From positions 62,001 through 126,000 of the forward strand of contig CAZRSW010000005.1 of NCBI GenBank assembly GCA_964602845.1: a DNA stretch of 64,000 nt, written 5' to 3'. Under the pieces are notes generated by a model, which saw only the letters and a list, made by a program, of their open reading frames with translations, was not told the origin of the DNA and did no database searches. Of the stretch, positions 52,546 through 61,318 are shown in pieces; positions within the stretch are counted from its first letter, which is position 1; every line of letters starts with the position of its first letter. The translations under genes and the position numbers were made by a program. The DNA comes from CAZRSW01 sp964602845. Lineage in GTDB: Bacteria; Chloroflexota; Dehalococcoidia; Lucifugimonadales; UBA826.

Positions 52546-53745
52546 CTAAGAAGAAAGTGAGCGCAAAATTGATTTTTGGGTGATTATCCCGACCAGTTTT
52601 GAATCAGGTCTTACGATAGGAATGGGAATCGCTGAATCGGCCAATTTCTGAATTGCAGCTTTAATATTGGTTTCTTGTCTTAGGGGCTTCACAAGAAGCT
52701 GCTCAATATCGTCATCGCTCTGAGCACTATCAACCACTGAACGACATATCACGCCCAGAACTGACCCAGATTCGTTAACGCAGACAGCATATTCTACGCT
52801 ACTCCCATCCATAGCAGCTTTTAAGTGGTCGATACCACATGGCAAGGTGAGAATGAGATCTGGTTCAACGCAGACAGATCCTAAATTGAGCACCCTCTCT
52901 TTTGAAACATCCTCTGTAAACTCGCTGACAAATTCGTCTAATGGGTTCAGAATTATCTCTTCAGGTGTTCCAAGCTGAATGATTTCACCATCTCGCATGA
53001 TGGCAATTCTGTCACCCACGGTAATGGCTTCGTCCAGATCATGGGTAATAAAAACTAAAGTTTTGTGTATTTGCTTCTGTAATTCAGCAAGTTCATGCCT
53101 CATTTGTCGTCTTATCAGGGGATCCAATCCACTGAAAGGCTCATCCATCAGTAATATTTCAGGTTCCACCGCCAGCGCCCTGGCCAAACCTACTCTCTGC
53201 TGCATCCCACCGCTCAACTCGCTGACCTTAGAATCTTCCCAGCCTTTCAGTCCTACCATGTCTATCATCTGCTGGGCGATGCTGTAGCGGTCATCCTTCC
53301 CCACGCCTTTGACTTCTAGGCCGTAGCATGCATTGTCTATCACATTGCGATGTGGCAATAGACCAAAGTGTTGGAACACCATGGAAACCTTTGAACGGCG
53401 AAATTGCCTCAACTCCCTTTCATCGAATAATGTCACATCTTCTTGGTCAACAAATATTCCTCCCGAAGTTGCTTCGACGAGACGGATCAGGCAGCGTACT
53501 AAAGTCGACTTCCCACTACCGGACAAGCCCATAATGACAAAAGTTTCTCCATGGTTTACATTGAATGAAACGTCGCGTAGGGCAGCAACTTGCCCAAATT
53601 CGGACTGAATCTCAGCAGGGGATTTGGACCTATTTTCCGGCTGCAAAACGACGTCCGGGTTATTTCCAAAAACCTTCCACAGGTTATTTACACGAATGTG
53701 AGAGGTGTTTTGATCGGATTCATCTGCCATAAGAGTATTTTCCAT
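52546..53745 (-). CDS. proV: Glycine betaine/proline ABC transporter ATP-binding protein
   Basis: The protein of about 399 residues has Walker A 'GLSGSGKST', the signature 'LSGGMQQRVGLARALA', Walker B 'ILLMDEPFSGLDP' and the H-loop 'ITHDLDEA'. A C-terminal pair of CBS-like segments follows ('VCRSVVDSAQSDDDIEQLLVKPLRQ' and 'PIPIVRPDSKLVGIITQKSILRSL', in parts), as in ProV/OpuAA, where they sense ionic strength. I placed the start at ATG 53745; GTG 53754 and ATG 53730 are also possible. Only ten bases separate the ATG from the preceding hairpin, and no clear ribosome site lies there. Confidence 0.92.
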   Translation of the reverse strand: MENTLMADESDQNTSHIRVNNLWKVFGNNPDVVLQPENRSKSPAEIQSEFGQVAALRDVSFNVNHGETFVIMGLSGSGKSTLVRCLIRLVEATSGGIFVDQEDVTLFDERELRQFRRSKVSMVFQHFGLLPHRNVIDNACYGLEVKGVGKDDRYSIAQQMIDMVGLKGWEDSKVSELSGGMQQRVGLARALAVEPEILLMDEPFSGLDPLIRRQMRHELAELQKQIHKTLVFITHDLDEAITVGDRIAIMRDGEIIQLGTPEEIILNPLDEFVSEFTEDVSKERVLNLGSVCVEPDLILTLPCGIDHLKAAMDGSSVEYAVCVNESGSVLGVICRSVVDSAQSDDDIEQLLVKPLRQETNIKAAIQKLADSAIPIPIVRPDSKLVGIITQKSILRSLSS

Positions 53746-53755
53746 ACAAACCACA

Positions 53756-53786
53756 GAGGGCCGTGGTTACAGTAACCACGGCCCTC
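53756..53786 (-). other. Strong intercistronic hairpin between proX and proV
   Basis: GAGGGCCGTGGTTAC-A-GTAACCACGGCCCTC is a perfect 15-bp inverted repeat (in practice about 13 bp with a 5-nt loop). It starts 41 bp after the proX stop and ends about ten bases before proV. No T-run follows on the minus strand. It probably protects the 3' end of proX mRNA and lowers expression of proV and proW, giving excess binding protein. Confidence 0.7.
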
Positions 53787-53827
53787 AAAATTCAACTATC
53801 TGATGGTTGGGGCACTCAAATAAGTTA

Positions 53828-55224
53828 CTAGTTTTCCTCTGCCAAGGCAGCCAGAACCTTTTCAAGTACTTCGTCTGGGACCCAGCTATGCCAGGCATCA
53901 TGATTACTCAGATAGAATATGGCAGTTGCCTCAAAACCTTCTTCGGCGGTGCCGTAATTTTCTGAATTTTCACCGTGCCAGGTGTCAGCCGCTAGTTGAT
54001 TGCCCGCTGACCAATCCCAATTGTTGAAGAATTCTATTAAATAAGGCGCATCATGCACTAGTTCCGTATTCATGGCTATCATTACTTCTGCCGGCGGGAA
54101 AGCGCACCCATGCACTGGGTCATTGTTGGGACATTCGCTCGGATCAGGCTGTCCTAAATCAATAATATCTACGGGATAACCGAGGTCAAGCATTAATTTA
54201 GTCGGACCCCAGTAGTAGAACAAAATAGGCTTTTCCTTTTTAACGGCACCTTCGATTGCGGCCGCCAAAGCACCGGATGTACCTGGATCTCTTAATTCAA
54301 CATGATCTGCGAGACCATAAGCCTCTATCTGTCCGGGGCCAGCTTCTGTACCTTCCTGCACTCCTCTACAAGCCCATCCTGCTATACAACCATATAACAC
54401 AGCCTTGCCGCTACTATCGGGTTCAGCAAATAACTCTTTGTATTTATCTTCCTTAAGATCTTCTACTGAATCTAGTTCCGGATTAGCTGCCTGAACATAG
54501 GCTGGAATAAGGAACGTACTCTGCCAGTTATCTTCAAGGCTTTTACCAACAGGGATTACTTCCCCGGCTTTCACAGCTTCATTCCAAACAACATTCTGGT
54601 TTGGAAGCCAAATTTCCATAGTGATATCAATATCACCTTTTCTCAACCCCTGGAACAGTGGTACAGTCGCACCTTCTATCTCGGATGTCTCGTGCCCGTA
54701 ACCATGCTCAACAATGTATCTTGCTACGCCATTCTGTACTAATGCGCTATTCCAGTTAAGACCTCCGAATACAATCTCCCTCTTCGGTCCCGCTGGCACN
54801 NNNNNNNNNNNNNNNNNNNNNNNNNNNNNNNNNNNNNNNNNNNNNNNNNNNNNNNNNNNNNNNNNNNNNNNNNNNNNNNNNNNNNNNNNNNNNNNNNNNC
54901 GCTATTCCAGTTAAGACCTCCGAATACAATCTCCCTCTTCGGTCCCGCTGGCACTGGAACTTCCACCTCTTTCACCACTTCCACCTCTTTCACCACTTCC
55001 ACCTCTTTCACCACCTCTACAGGCACCTCTACGGCTACCTCTTTCACCACCTCCACCTCTACGGCTACCTCTTTCACCACCTCTATAGGCACCTCTTTCA
55101 CCACCTCCACCTCTACTACCCTATCTACAATTTCTGTTTCGGCGGCACACCCTACCATGACGCCGATCAACATCATTATCATGAATACAGGTAATAAACC
55201 TGCACTTCTCTTCAATAGAAACAT
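53828..55224 (-). CDS. proX: Glycine betaine ABC transporter substrate-binding lipoprotein, interrupted by an assembly gap
   Basis: The gene starts at 55224 with a lipoprotein signal ending 'VMVGCAAE'. A stretch of VEVVKEV-type repeats follows, then the ProX/OpuAC domain. The N gap (54800-54899) has identical 55-bp flanks; closing it restores one frame of about 413 residues. The domain has 'REIVFGGLNWNSALVQ', 'GDIDITMEIWLPNQN', 'YGCIAGWACRGV' and 'FYYWGPTKLMLDLGYPV', including the Trp residues used for quaternary-ammonium binding in this family. The lipid anchor outside the membrane suits a monoderm-type envelope. It is first of the proX-proV-proW operon. Confidence 0.87.
54800..54899. other. 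Assembly gap (100 N) with identical 55-bp flanks
   Basis: Positions 54745-54799 and 54900-54954 are identical. As with the other gap, this is a scaffold placeholder of exactly 100 Ns at a 55-bp contig overlap. Joining the contigs by merging the overlap gives an uninterrupted proX. Confidence 0.92.
54955..55125 (-). repeat. Tandem repeat coding for the VEVVKEV linker of ProX
   Basis: About 18-bp units of the type TTTCACCACTTCCACCTC (on the + strand) encode repeated VEVVKEV/VEVPVEV segments between the lipobox Cys and the binding domain. Such Val/Glu/Lys repeats are common in Chloroflexota binding proteins and are likely to form an extended strand or coil that spaces the domain from the membrane. 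Confidence 0.8.
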
Positions 55225-55506
55225 AAAAACCTCTCTTTTATATTACGTAGTTTACAACAAACTTGTTACAGTCCTATTAAATGAGTCGATTGAGGCAGTT
55301 TCGACGCCTACATTTAAGCTTATGTCAAGTGAGTACCTGATCGTTTTGATAAAAATACCGCCCAGACTTTTCACTGAAGTTGATCATCTTTATGAGATGA
55401 CCTACACTTCGTGCCGTACATCTACTTACCAAATGCTCCTATGGACCACTCGGAGACATGCATCTGATTACATAAGGAGTAACCTATAATTGGCTGAATT
55501 AATAAC

Positions 55507-57120
55507 ATGGGTAAGCTCGACAAGGAAAATATAGCGGACGTGCTGATCATAGGGGCCGGGGCCACGGGTGCCGCGGTGGCATGGAGTCTGAGCAAAGACG
55601 GAATCAACGTGGTGTGCCTCGATCAGGGGGATTGGGTACCAAAATCACAATACCATCTTGACGAAACTAACTGGGAACTTAGCCGCTGGGCAGACTTCCA
55701 CCAGTCGCCTAATTACCGAAAAGACATATCTGATTATCCCATCAATGATGATGCGTCAGCCATAGCGCCGCTGATGTACAACGCAGTTGGTGGCAGCACC
55801 ATTCACTGGGGAGCGCACTTCCCCAGATTTCATCCATCTGATTTCAAAGTTAAATCACTGGACGGCGTCGCCGTCGATTTTCCATACAGCTACGATGATC
55901 TCGTACCTTTCTTCGACCTAAATGATCGTATGATGGGAGTATCTGGTCTTGACGGGGATCCATTCTATCCTGACAAGTCACCAAGACCAATGCCACCACT
56001 GGCACTTGGTAAAAGTGGTGAGACTATCGCAAAGGGTTTCGACAAACTAGGTTGGCATTGGTGGCCTGCTGATGCTGCGATTGCATCGACTCCTTATGGA
56101 GAGGGTCGACTCCCCTGTAATTATGGCAGTTCATGCGATCTGGGATGCATGACTGGAGCAAAAGCCAGCACAGACATAACGTACTGGCCACCAGCCCTGG
56201 ATGCAGGGGTTCAACTTGTAACAAGAGCCCGCGTCCGAGAACTAACGGTTGGTGATGACGGTCACATTAAGTCAGCACTCTACTATCATGGAGGACAGCT
56301 ACTTGAGCAACGGGCCCGACTGGTAGTGGTCGCTTGCAATGGTGTCGGCACTCCTAGACTATTACTGAATTCACGTTCCCACCAGTTTCCAAACGGCCTT
56401 GCTAACGAAAGTGGACTCGTGGGTAAGAACCTCATGTTCCATCCTTCAGCTTTCGTCACAGGATATTTCGACGATGACCTGGAAAGTAACCATGGGCCTA
56501 CCTCAAATAGCATATACAGTCATCATTTTTACGAGACCGATACAACCAGGGGATTTTTGCGCGGCTATCAGCTTCAAATAACCCATGATTCCGGTCCGCT
56601 ATGGGCAGCTCGGGGAGGCACGAAAGGTGAACCGATGCCCTGGGGTTCTAAGCATCACGACGTTTTCAACAAAAACTTCAATCGAACAATAAATGTCGGC
56701 GTCATAACGGAGGACCTTCCTGAGGAGATTAATCAAGTAACCATAGACCCATTTCTTGCTGATAGCGACGGTATTCCTGCACCCAAGGTCACTTACAGGG
56801 TAGGAGATAACACCAATAAGATGCTAGACCATGGTATAGCTCGAGCTACAGAAGTCCTGCAGGCGGCAGGCGCCCGTGACGTTCACCCATACAGAGTTCC
56901 CAAATTAGCAGGGTGGCACCTTATGGGAACAGCGAGAACGGGGCTAGACCCAACACAGTCCGTCGTTGATAGCTGGGGTCGCGCCCATGATGTCCCTAAT
57001 CTCTTTATTGTTGATGGCAGCGTGGTTGCCACCTCGGGAGCAGTAAACGTGACCAGTACAATTCAAGCTATAGCACTACGTACAGCCAATTACATTAAAA
57101 ATAACAAGAGAAATCTGTAA
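55507..57120 (+). CDS. GMC-family dehydrogenase, large subunit (gluconate 2-dehydrogenase-like)
   Basis: The 537-residue FAD protein has 'VLIIGAGATGAAVAWSLS' near residues 13-30, 'VGGSTIHWGAHFPRF' near 97-110, 'CNYGSSCDLGCMTGAK' near 210, and the C-terminal 'GWHLMGTARTG' (His) and 'DGSVVATSGAVNVTSTIQA' (Asn). It resembles the large subunit of gluconate 2-dehydrogenase and related membrane-bound sugar or alcohol dehydrogenases. No Tat signal is visible here. The next gene, 15 bp away, encodes the matching small subunit. The complex should oxidise a sugar, sugar acid or alcohol and pass electrons to the respiratory chain. Confidence 0.87.
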   Translation: MGKLDKENIADVLIIGAGATGAAVAWSLSKDGINVVCLDQGDWVPKSQYHLDETNWELSRWADFHQSPNYRKDISDYPINDDASAIAPLMYNAVGGSTIHWGAHFPRFHPSDFKVKSLDGVAVDFPYSYDDLVPFFDLNDRMMGVSGLDGDPFYPDKSPRPMPPLALGKSGETIAKGFDKLGWHWWPADAAIASTPYGEGRLPCNYGSSCDLGCMTGAKASTDITYWPPALDAGVQLVTRARVRELTVGDDGHIKSALYYHGGQLLEQRARLVVVACNGVGTPRLLLNSRSHQFPNGLANESGLVGKNLMFHPSAFVTGYFDDDLESNHGPTSNSIYSHHFYETDTTRGFLRGYQLQITHDSGPLWAARGGTKGEPMPWGSKHHDVFNKNFNRTINVGVITEDLPEEINQVTIDPFLADSDGIPAPKVTYRVGDNTNKMLDHGIARATEVLQAAGARDVHPYRVPKLAGWHLMGTARTGLDPTQSVVDSWGRAHDVPNLFIVDGSVVATSGAVNVTSTIQAIALRTANYIKNNKRNL

Positions 57121-57134
57121 GAGGGGAAACTATA

Positions 57135-57587
57135 ATGAGCGATATGCTAAGCAACTCCCAACTGTCTCTGCTCAAGGATATTCTGGATACCTTAATACCC
57201 GCTGATAACAATATGCCGGGAGCCGGATCGATCGCTACTAACTTCTTTGAGACAATGTCCAAGAAATCGGCTGCGACCAAGCGGACTATACTGGATATGT
57301 TGGCGACCACAGATGCCGTATCTGGTTTAAACCACAACAGATCTTTCTCTGACATATCTAATTCCTCAAGGGAACCCCTACTTGCAATTGTGGAGCAGCA
57401 AAACAAGCAAATTTTCAGTGACTTTTTGAACTTAGCCTATGACGGGTACTATACAAATCCGGTAGTTATCAAACTACTAGGGCCCGCTGCCAAAACACCT
57501 CAACCAACCGGATTTAATAACCAACCATTCGATCCCTCTATTGTTGATAAGGTCCGAACTCTGGGTTCAAGATTCCGGGCAATATAG
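57135..57587 (+). CDS. Gluconate 2-dehydrogenase subunit 3-like small subunit
   Basis: The 150-residue protein has the subunit-3 pattern: 'LLKDILDTLIPADNNMPGAGSI' near residues 13-34 and the C-terminal 'DFLNLAYDGYYTNPVVIKLLG', where Gly-Tyr-Tyr and the Asn-Pro pair are typical of the gluconate_2-dh3 family. It lies 15 bp after the GMC large subunit with a GAGGGG ribosome site. The small subunit is usually needed for folding, export or electron transfer of the partner. A cytochrome c subunit is not in the window, so the electron acceptor is unknown. Confidence 0.8.
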   Translation: MSDMLSNSQLSLLKDILDTLIPADNNMPGAGSIATNFFETMSKKSAATKRTILDMLATTDAVSGLNHNRSFSDISNSSREPLLAIVEQQNKQIFSDFLNLAYDGYYTNPVVIKLLGPAAKTPQPTGFNNQPFDPSIVDKVRTLGSRFRAI

Positions 57588-57617
57588 GCGTGAGATAGGT
57601 TGCCTGGAGGCTAAAAT

Positions 57618-58547
57618 ATGCAGAATATATCAACCTCAATCGAACAGGGTGTATACGTAATAGGACCATATAGTAAACCTGTAGCAACGGTAGCGGTAGG
57701 TGAAACCGTCGTCATAGAAACATTGGACGCATTCGGAAACAAAATCACGTCAGCAAAAGATGATATTACTAAAAAGATTGCTCTCCCTTTTGTAAATCCT
57801 CTAACTGGACCTATTTACATTGAAGGAGCAGAGAAGGGGGATACCCTCGTGGTAACGATACATGATATCGAGGTTACCAGGGACTACGGTGTAAGTGCTC
57901 TTATACCCAACTTTGGTGGTCTATGTGGAACAGTGTTCACACGAACATTACAACCACCATTGCCAGCAAAAATCATGCTCCATCCAATCAATGAGGGCCA
58001 CGTAACATTTTCTGAAGATCTAGATATTCAGGCGATCCCGTACGAGCCGTTCTACGGCACCATAGGAACAGCACCAGAAATCGAAGCTATATCATCATTA
58101 GCTCCGGGATTCCACGGTGGAAATATGGATGCTGCAGATGCTTGTCCCGGTAACAAGGTTCTTTTGCCTGTTAATGTCCCGGGGGCCTTATTCCATGTCG
58201 GTGATGGACATGCTGCTCAAGGCGATGGTGAAGTTTGTGGAGTTGCCACCGAGATCCCCACGCGAGGAACGTTTACATTCGACTTAATTAAAGAACATGT
58301 CATCGGCACGCCTAGGATCGAATCGGATGAATTTATTATGACCATTGGCAGTGCTCGGCCCATGGAAGATGCTGCTCGCATTGCCTTTCATGAGCTTATC
58401 TTATGGCTTGAGCAGGACTTCGGGATTGACAGGATGGTCGGATATCAACTTTGTTCTCAAGTCGCACGGGTTAGACTGGCTAACATGGTGGACGTCCTCT
58501 ATTCAGTGGTCGCAAAGTTCCCTAAGAAATATCTTCCTTCTACATAG
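57618..58547 (+). CDS. Acetamidase/formamidase family protein
   Basis: The 309-residue protein has the acetamidase/formamidase signatures: 'NPLTGPIYIEGAEKGDTLVV' near residues 55-75, 'NFGGLCG', 'HGGNMDAADACPGNKVLLPVNVPGALFHVGDGHAAQGDGEV' (in parts, near 175-215) and 'PRIESDEFIMTIGSA'. The family hydrolyses short-chain amides to the acid and ammonia and uses a metal-assisted mechanism. It is 30 bp after the small dehydrogenase subunit, so it may share the transcript. Nitrogen from small amides, or a formamide or acetamide produced by dehydrogenase products, is a plausible substrate. Confidence 0.88.
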   Translation: MQNISTSIEQGVYVIGPYSKPVATVAVGETVVIETLDAFGNKITSAKDDITKKIALPFVNPLTGPIYIEGAEKGDTLVVTIHDIEVTRDYGVSALIPNFGGLCGTVFTRTLQPPLPAKIMLHPINEGHVTFSEDLDIQAIPYEPFYGTIGTAPEIEAISSLAPGFHGGNMDAADACPGNKVLLPVNVPGALFHVGDGHAAQGDGEVCGVATEIPTRGTFTFDLIKEHVIGTPRIESDEFIMTIGSARPMEDAARIAFHELILWLEQDFGIDRMVGYQLCSQVARVRLANMVDVLYSVVAKFPKKYLPST

Positions 58548-58590
58548 CAGAAACATTACATTCAACAGTGCTCCTCGAGCCCTGAAAGAG

Positions 58591-58676
58591 TGGTGCCGAA
58601 GGTGAGACTCGAACTCACACGGGTTTTATCCCAACGGTTTTTGAGACCGCCGCGTCTGCCATTCCGCCACTTCGGC
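58591..58676 (-). tRNA. tRNA-Leu (anticodon CAA)
   Basis: On the minus strand an 86-nt cloverleaf runs from GCCGAAG to CTTCGGC-A-CCA. Acceptor stem 7 bp, D arm GCG...CGC, anticodon stem GCGGT/ACCGT with loop CTCAAAA (anticodon CAA, reading UUG), variable arm with GGG/CCC, and T arm GTGAG/CTCAC with TTCGAGT. The CCA end is encoded. The long variable arm confirms a class II tRNA. It lies between the acetamidase and copA genes. Confidence 0.95.
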
Positions 58677-58739
58677 CCTACAGAACACCAATTATAAAGT
58701 CTTGTCTCAAATACGTCTCCATCACATAAGTCACTATTT

Positions 58740-61199
58740 TCAACTTACTAAAGATTTATACCGCAATGTTAATGAGTTCATAACCACGCTAATCGAGCTC
58801 ACCGACATTGCAATCGCTGCAACAATGGGATTTAAGAACCCATGTTCACCTAAGGCCCATCTTAGTTGTGGCAACACACCATCACCGTGAAAAACAGAAT
58901 ACAGGAGACCAGAAGCTATAGGTATCAAGAGAATATTGTAAGCAAAGGCCCAGAATAAATTTTGTTTTATGGTGCGCATTGAGATCTTACTTAGTGCTAT
59001 TGACTTGCCCACATTACTAATATCATCATGAATTAATGTGATATCTGAGGCCTCGATCGCAGAATCAGTCCCACCACCCATCGCAATTCCGACGTCAGCC
59101 TGAGTTAAAGCTGGAGCATCGTTTATACCGTCACCGACCATGGCGACAATCTTCCCCTCGCTCTGCATTTGAGTTATAAGTCGAGATTTTTCACCTGGTA
59201 GAACCCCCGACTCGAAACTCGATATGCCAGCTTCCCTTGCTATCAGTTCAACCGGACCTTTCTGATCACCGCTTATTAAAACGACACCTAATCCCATATC
59301 AATCAGAGCGGCTACCGTATCCTTCACTCCATCTCTCAATTGGTCCTGAAATACAATACTTCCTCTAACAACACCATCAATCGATACGAATGAAATATTG
59401 TTCGTTGTGTCGTTATGAGGGGTAGGCACCTCAATACCCAGACTTGACATATACATGGCATTACCCACTGACACAGCCTGCCCATTTACATTTCCATAGA
59501 CTCCTAAACCAGGAACAGCTCTCACATGAGTTGCATCCGGAAGTTTTAAACCCATACCCTCGACCTTAGCCAGCACAGCCCTTGCCAGAGCATGTTCTGA
59601 TCTGGCTTCGACTGATCCCGCTACAAGCAAAATATCCCTGACGCCAATATGGTCATAACTCATTACATCTACGACCACCGGTATCCCTGAAGTTATCGTA
59701 GCAGTTTTATCAAAAACTACGGTATCTACGGATCTTATCCGTTCCAAACTTTCTGCATTTTTAAAGAGAATACCCATCTCTGCAGCCCGACTAGTACCGA
59801 CCATAACTGCTGTTGGCGTGGCCAAACCCATAGCACAGGGACAAGCAACAACTAGCACAGCCACCATAGCCATAACTGCATATGCAAACGAGGGTTCCGG
59901 CCCAAATATCAACCAAGTGAAAAAAGTAACCACTGCAACCATCAGGATTACGGGAACGAATCGAGCAGCTACAAGGTCAGCTAATCGTTGTACTGGGGCT
60001 TTAGAACCCTGAGCATTCTGTACCATTTTTATGATTCTGGCATGCTCTGTATCTTTTCCAACAGCGGTGATAGAAAGTACCAGGCTTCCTGTACCGTTTA
60101 CAGTAGCTCCGATTACTCTGTCACCCTCCTTCTTGCTAACAGAAGAACTTTCCCCTGTGAGCATAGACTCATCAACATAACTGGAACCATCCTTAACAAT
60201 ACCGTCAGCAGGAATAAGAGATCCAGGACGTACTAGCACATTATCACCAACTCTCAGACTCTGAGACAGAACTTCTAATTCTTCATCATCTATGATGAGT
60301 ATTGCCGTCATAGGTTGCAGATTAAGTAATCCCCTCACAGACTCCGAGACCCTCCCACGGGCTCTCGCCTCTAGAATACGCCCAAGAAGAACGATCCCGA
60401 TAATTGCGCACGATGCATCAAAATAGGTATGACTCATCATAGATTTAATCCCGGCGGCATCCAGCAGTAGTGATACAAGCCCGTAACCATATGCCACCGT
60501 TGTGCCCAGAGCGATTAAGGTATTCATATTACTAGAACCACGTTTCAAGGTATTCCACACATTTACATACATGAAACTTCCCGACCAGAACTGCACCGGT
60601 GTTGCGAATACAACGTAAAGTAACTCTGGCTTGAATGGCAATATTACTGTCAAATCGACAGCATGCATGGCAAACATGATCACAACGGCACTAACCAAGG
60701 CAAGAAGCAAGCGTCCATACTCAAATTGAGCCGACGTGTCAGTTTTATTATCTGTCAAGGCTGACTCCATAGGAAGTCGCGCTTGATACCCGGATTTTTT
60801 CACCGCAGCTATAATATCGCCGCTAGATACCATGTCACTCACAAAAGTAACGCTGGACGTTTCAGTGGACAGGTTAACTACTACATTAACCACTCCAGTA
60901 ACATCGCTTATAGCTCGAAATACGTGAGATTCACAGGCGGCGCAGGTCATTCCCTCAATATCAAAAACCATTTCGTTGGTATCGACGCCATACCCCACTC
61001 CCTCCAGCGCTTCAACGATCTCCACCATAGCCGTCGATCCACCCGCCATATCCAGTGACGCTCTTTCAGTTGCTAGGTTAACTCTTATATTGGACACACC
61101 TGGCAGACCTTGAAGAGCCTGCTCAACATGCCCCACACAAGCAGAACAGGTCATACCTGTAACCGGGAATGTCGTAGAGATCGCGCTATGGGAACTCAT
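58740..61199 (-). CDS. copA: Copper-translocating P-type ATPase
   Basis: The 819-residue P1B ATPase has two N-terminal heavy-metal domains, each with G-M-T-C-x-A-C ('GMTCSAC' at 15-21 and 'GMTCAAC' near 90). It also has eight likely membrane segments, the metal channel 'VVACPCAMGLATP', 'MLTGESSSVS', 'VGDGINDAPALTQADVGIAMGGG' and the C-terminal 'AMSVSSISVVMNS'. The phosphorylation motif reads D497-K-T-A-T (normally D-K-T-G-T), and the nucleotide-binding motif reads S-E-H536-A-L (normally S-E-H-P-L). The family exports Cu(I). The two substitutions at near-invariant positions are unusual and could change turnover. Confidence 0.92.
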   Translation of the reverse strand: MSSHSAISTTFPVTGMTCSACVGHVEQALQGLPGVSNIRVNLATERASLDMAGGSTAMVEIVEALEGVGYGVDTNEMVFDIEGMTCAACESHVFRAISDVTGVVNVVVNLSTETSSVTFVSDMVSSGDIIAAVKKSGYQARLPMESALTDNKTDTSAQFEYGRLLLALVSAVVIMFAMHAVDLTVILPFKPELLYVVFATPVQFWSGSFMYVNVWNTLKRGSSNMNTLIALGTTVAYGYGLVSLLLDAAGIKSMMSHTYFDASCAIIGIVLLGRILEARARGRVSESVRGLLNLQPMTAILIIDDEELEVLSQSLRVGDNVLVRPGSLIPADGIVKDGSSYVDESMLTGESSSVSKKEGDRVIGATVNGTGSLVLSITAVGKDTEHARIIKMVQNAQGSKAPVQRLADLVAARFVPVILMVAVVTFFTWLIFGPEPSFAYAVMAMVAVLVVACPCAMGLATPTAVMVGTSRAAEMGILFKNAESLERIRSVDTVVFDKTATITSGIPVVVDVMSYDHIGVRDILLVAGSVEARSEHALARAVLAKVEGMGLKLPDATHVRAVPGLGVYGNVNGQAVSVGNAMYMSSLGIEVPTPHNDTTNNISFVSIDGVVRGSIVFQDQLRDGVKDTVAALIDMGLGVVLISGDQKGPVELIAREAGISSFESGVLPGEKSRLITQMQSEGKIVAMVGDGINDAPALTQADVGIAMGGGTDSAIEASDITLIHDDISNVGKSIALSKISMRTIKQNLFWAFAYNILLIPIASGLLYSVFHGDGVLPQLRWALGEHGFLNPIVAAIAMSVSSISVVMNSLTLRYKSLVS

Positions 61200-61242
61200 G
61201 ATTCCTCACTCAACAAGGGAGAATAAACCCAGAATTCTAAAA

Positions 61243-61282
61243 CTATGGATGCAGCCCATCACGCTGCACATAAATACCATAG
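61243..61282. promoter_or_regulatory. Nested inverted repeat between lexA and copA
   Basis: CTATGG...CCATAG (outer, 61243-61248 and 61277-61282) encloses TGCAGC-CCATCAC-GCTGCA (inner, 61250-61268). Each stem is a perfect 6 bp. It lies between the lexA stop and the copA start. It could be a terminator or leader structure for lexA, or an operator for a copper regulator such as CsoR; no T-run follows. Confidence 0.35.
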
Positions 61283-61318
61283 ACCACAATATCAAAATTG
61301 CAGAATATATCGGTCATG

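Noticed and set aside
54955..55125. Coiled-coil domain in ProX from the VEVVKEV repeat
   Set aside because: The Val/Glu alternation suits an extended linker better than a regular heptad with hydrophobic a/d positions; kept only as a repeat feature.
58345..58605. 86-residue open frame at the end of the acetamidase gene
   Set aside because: It is a shadow frame of the acetamidase gene that runs into the tRNA.
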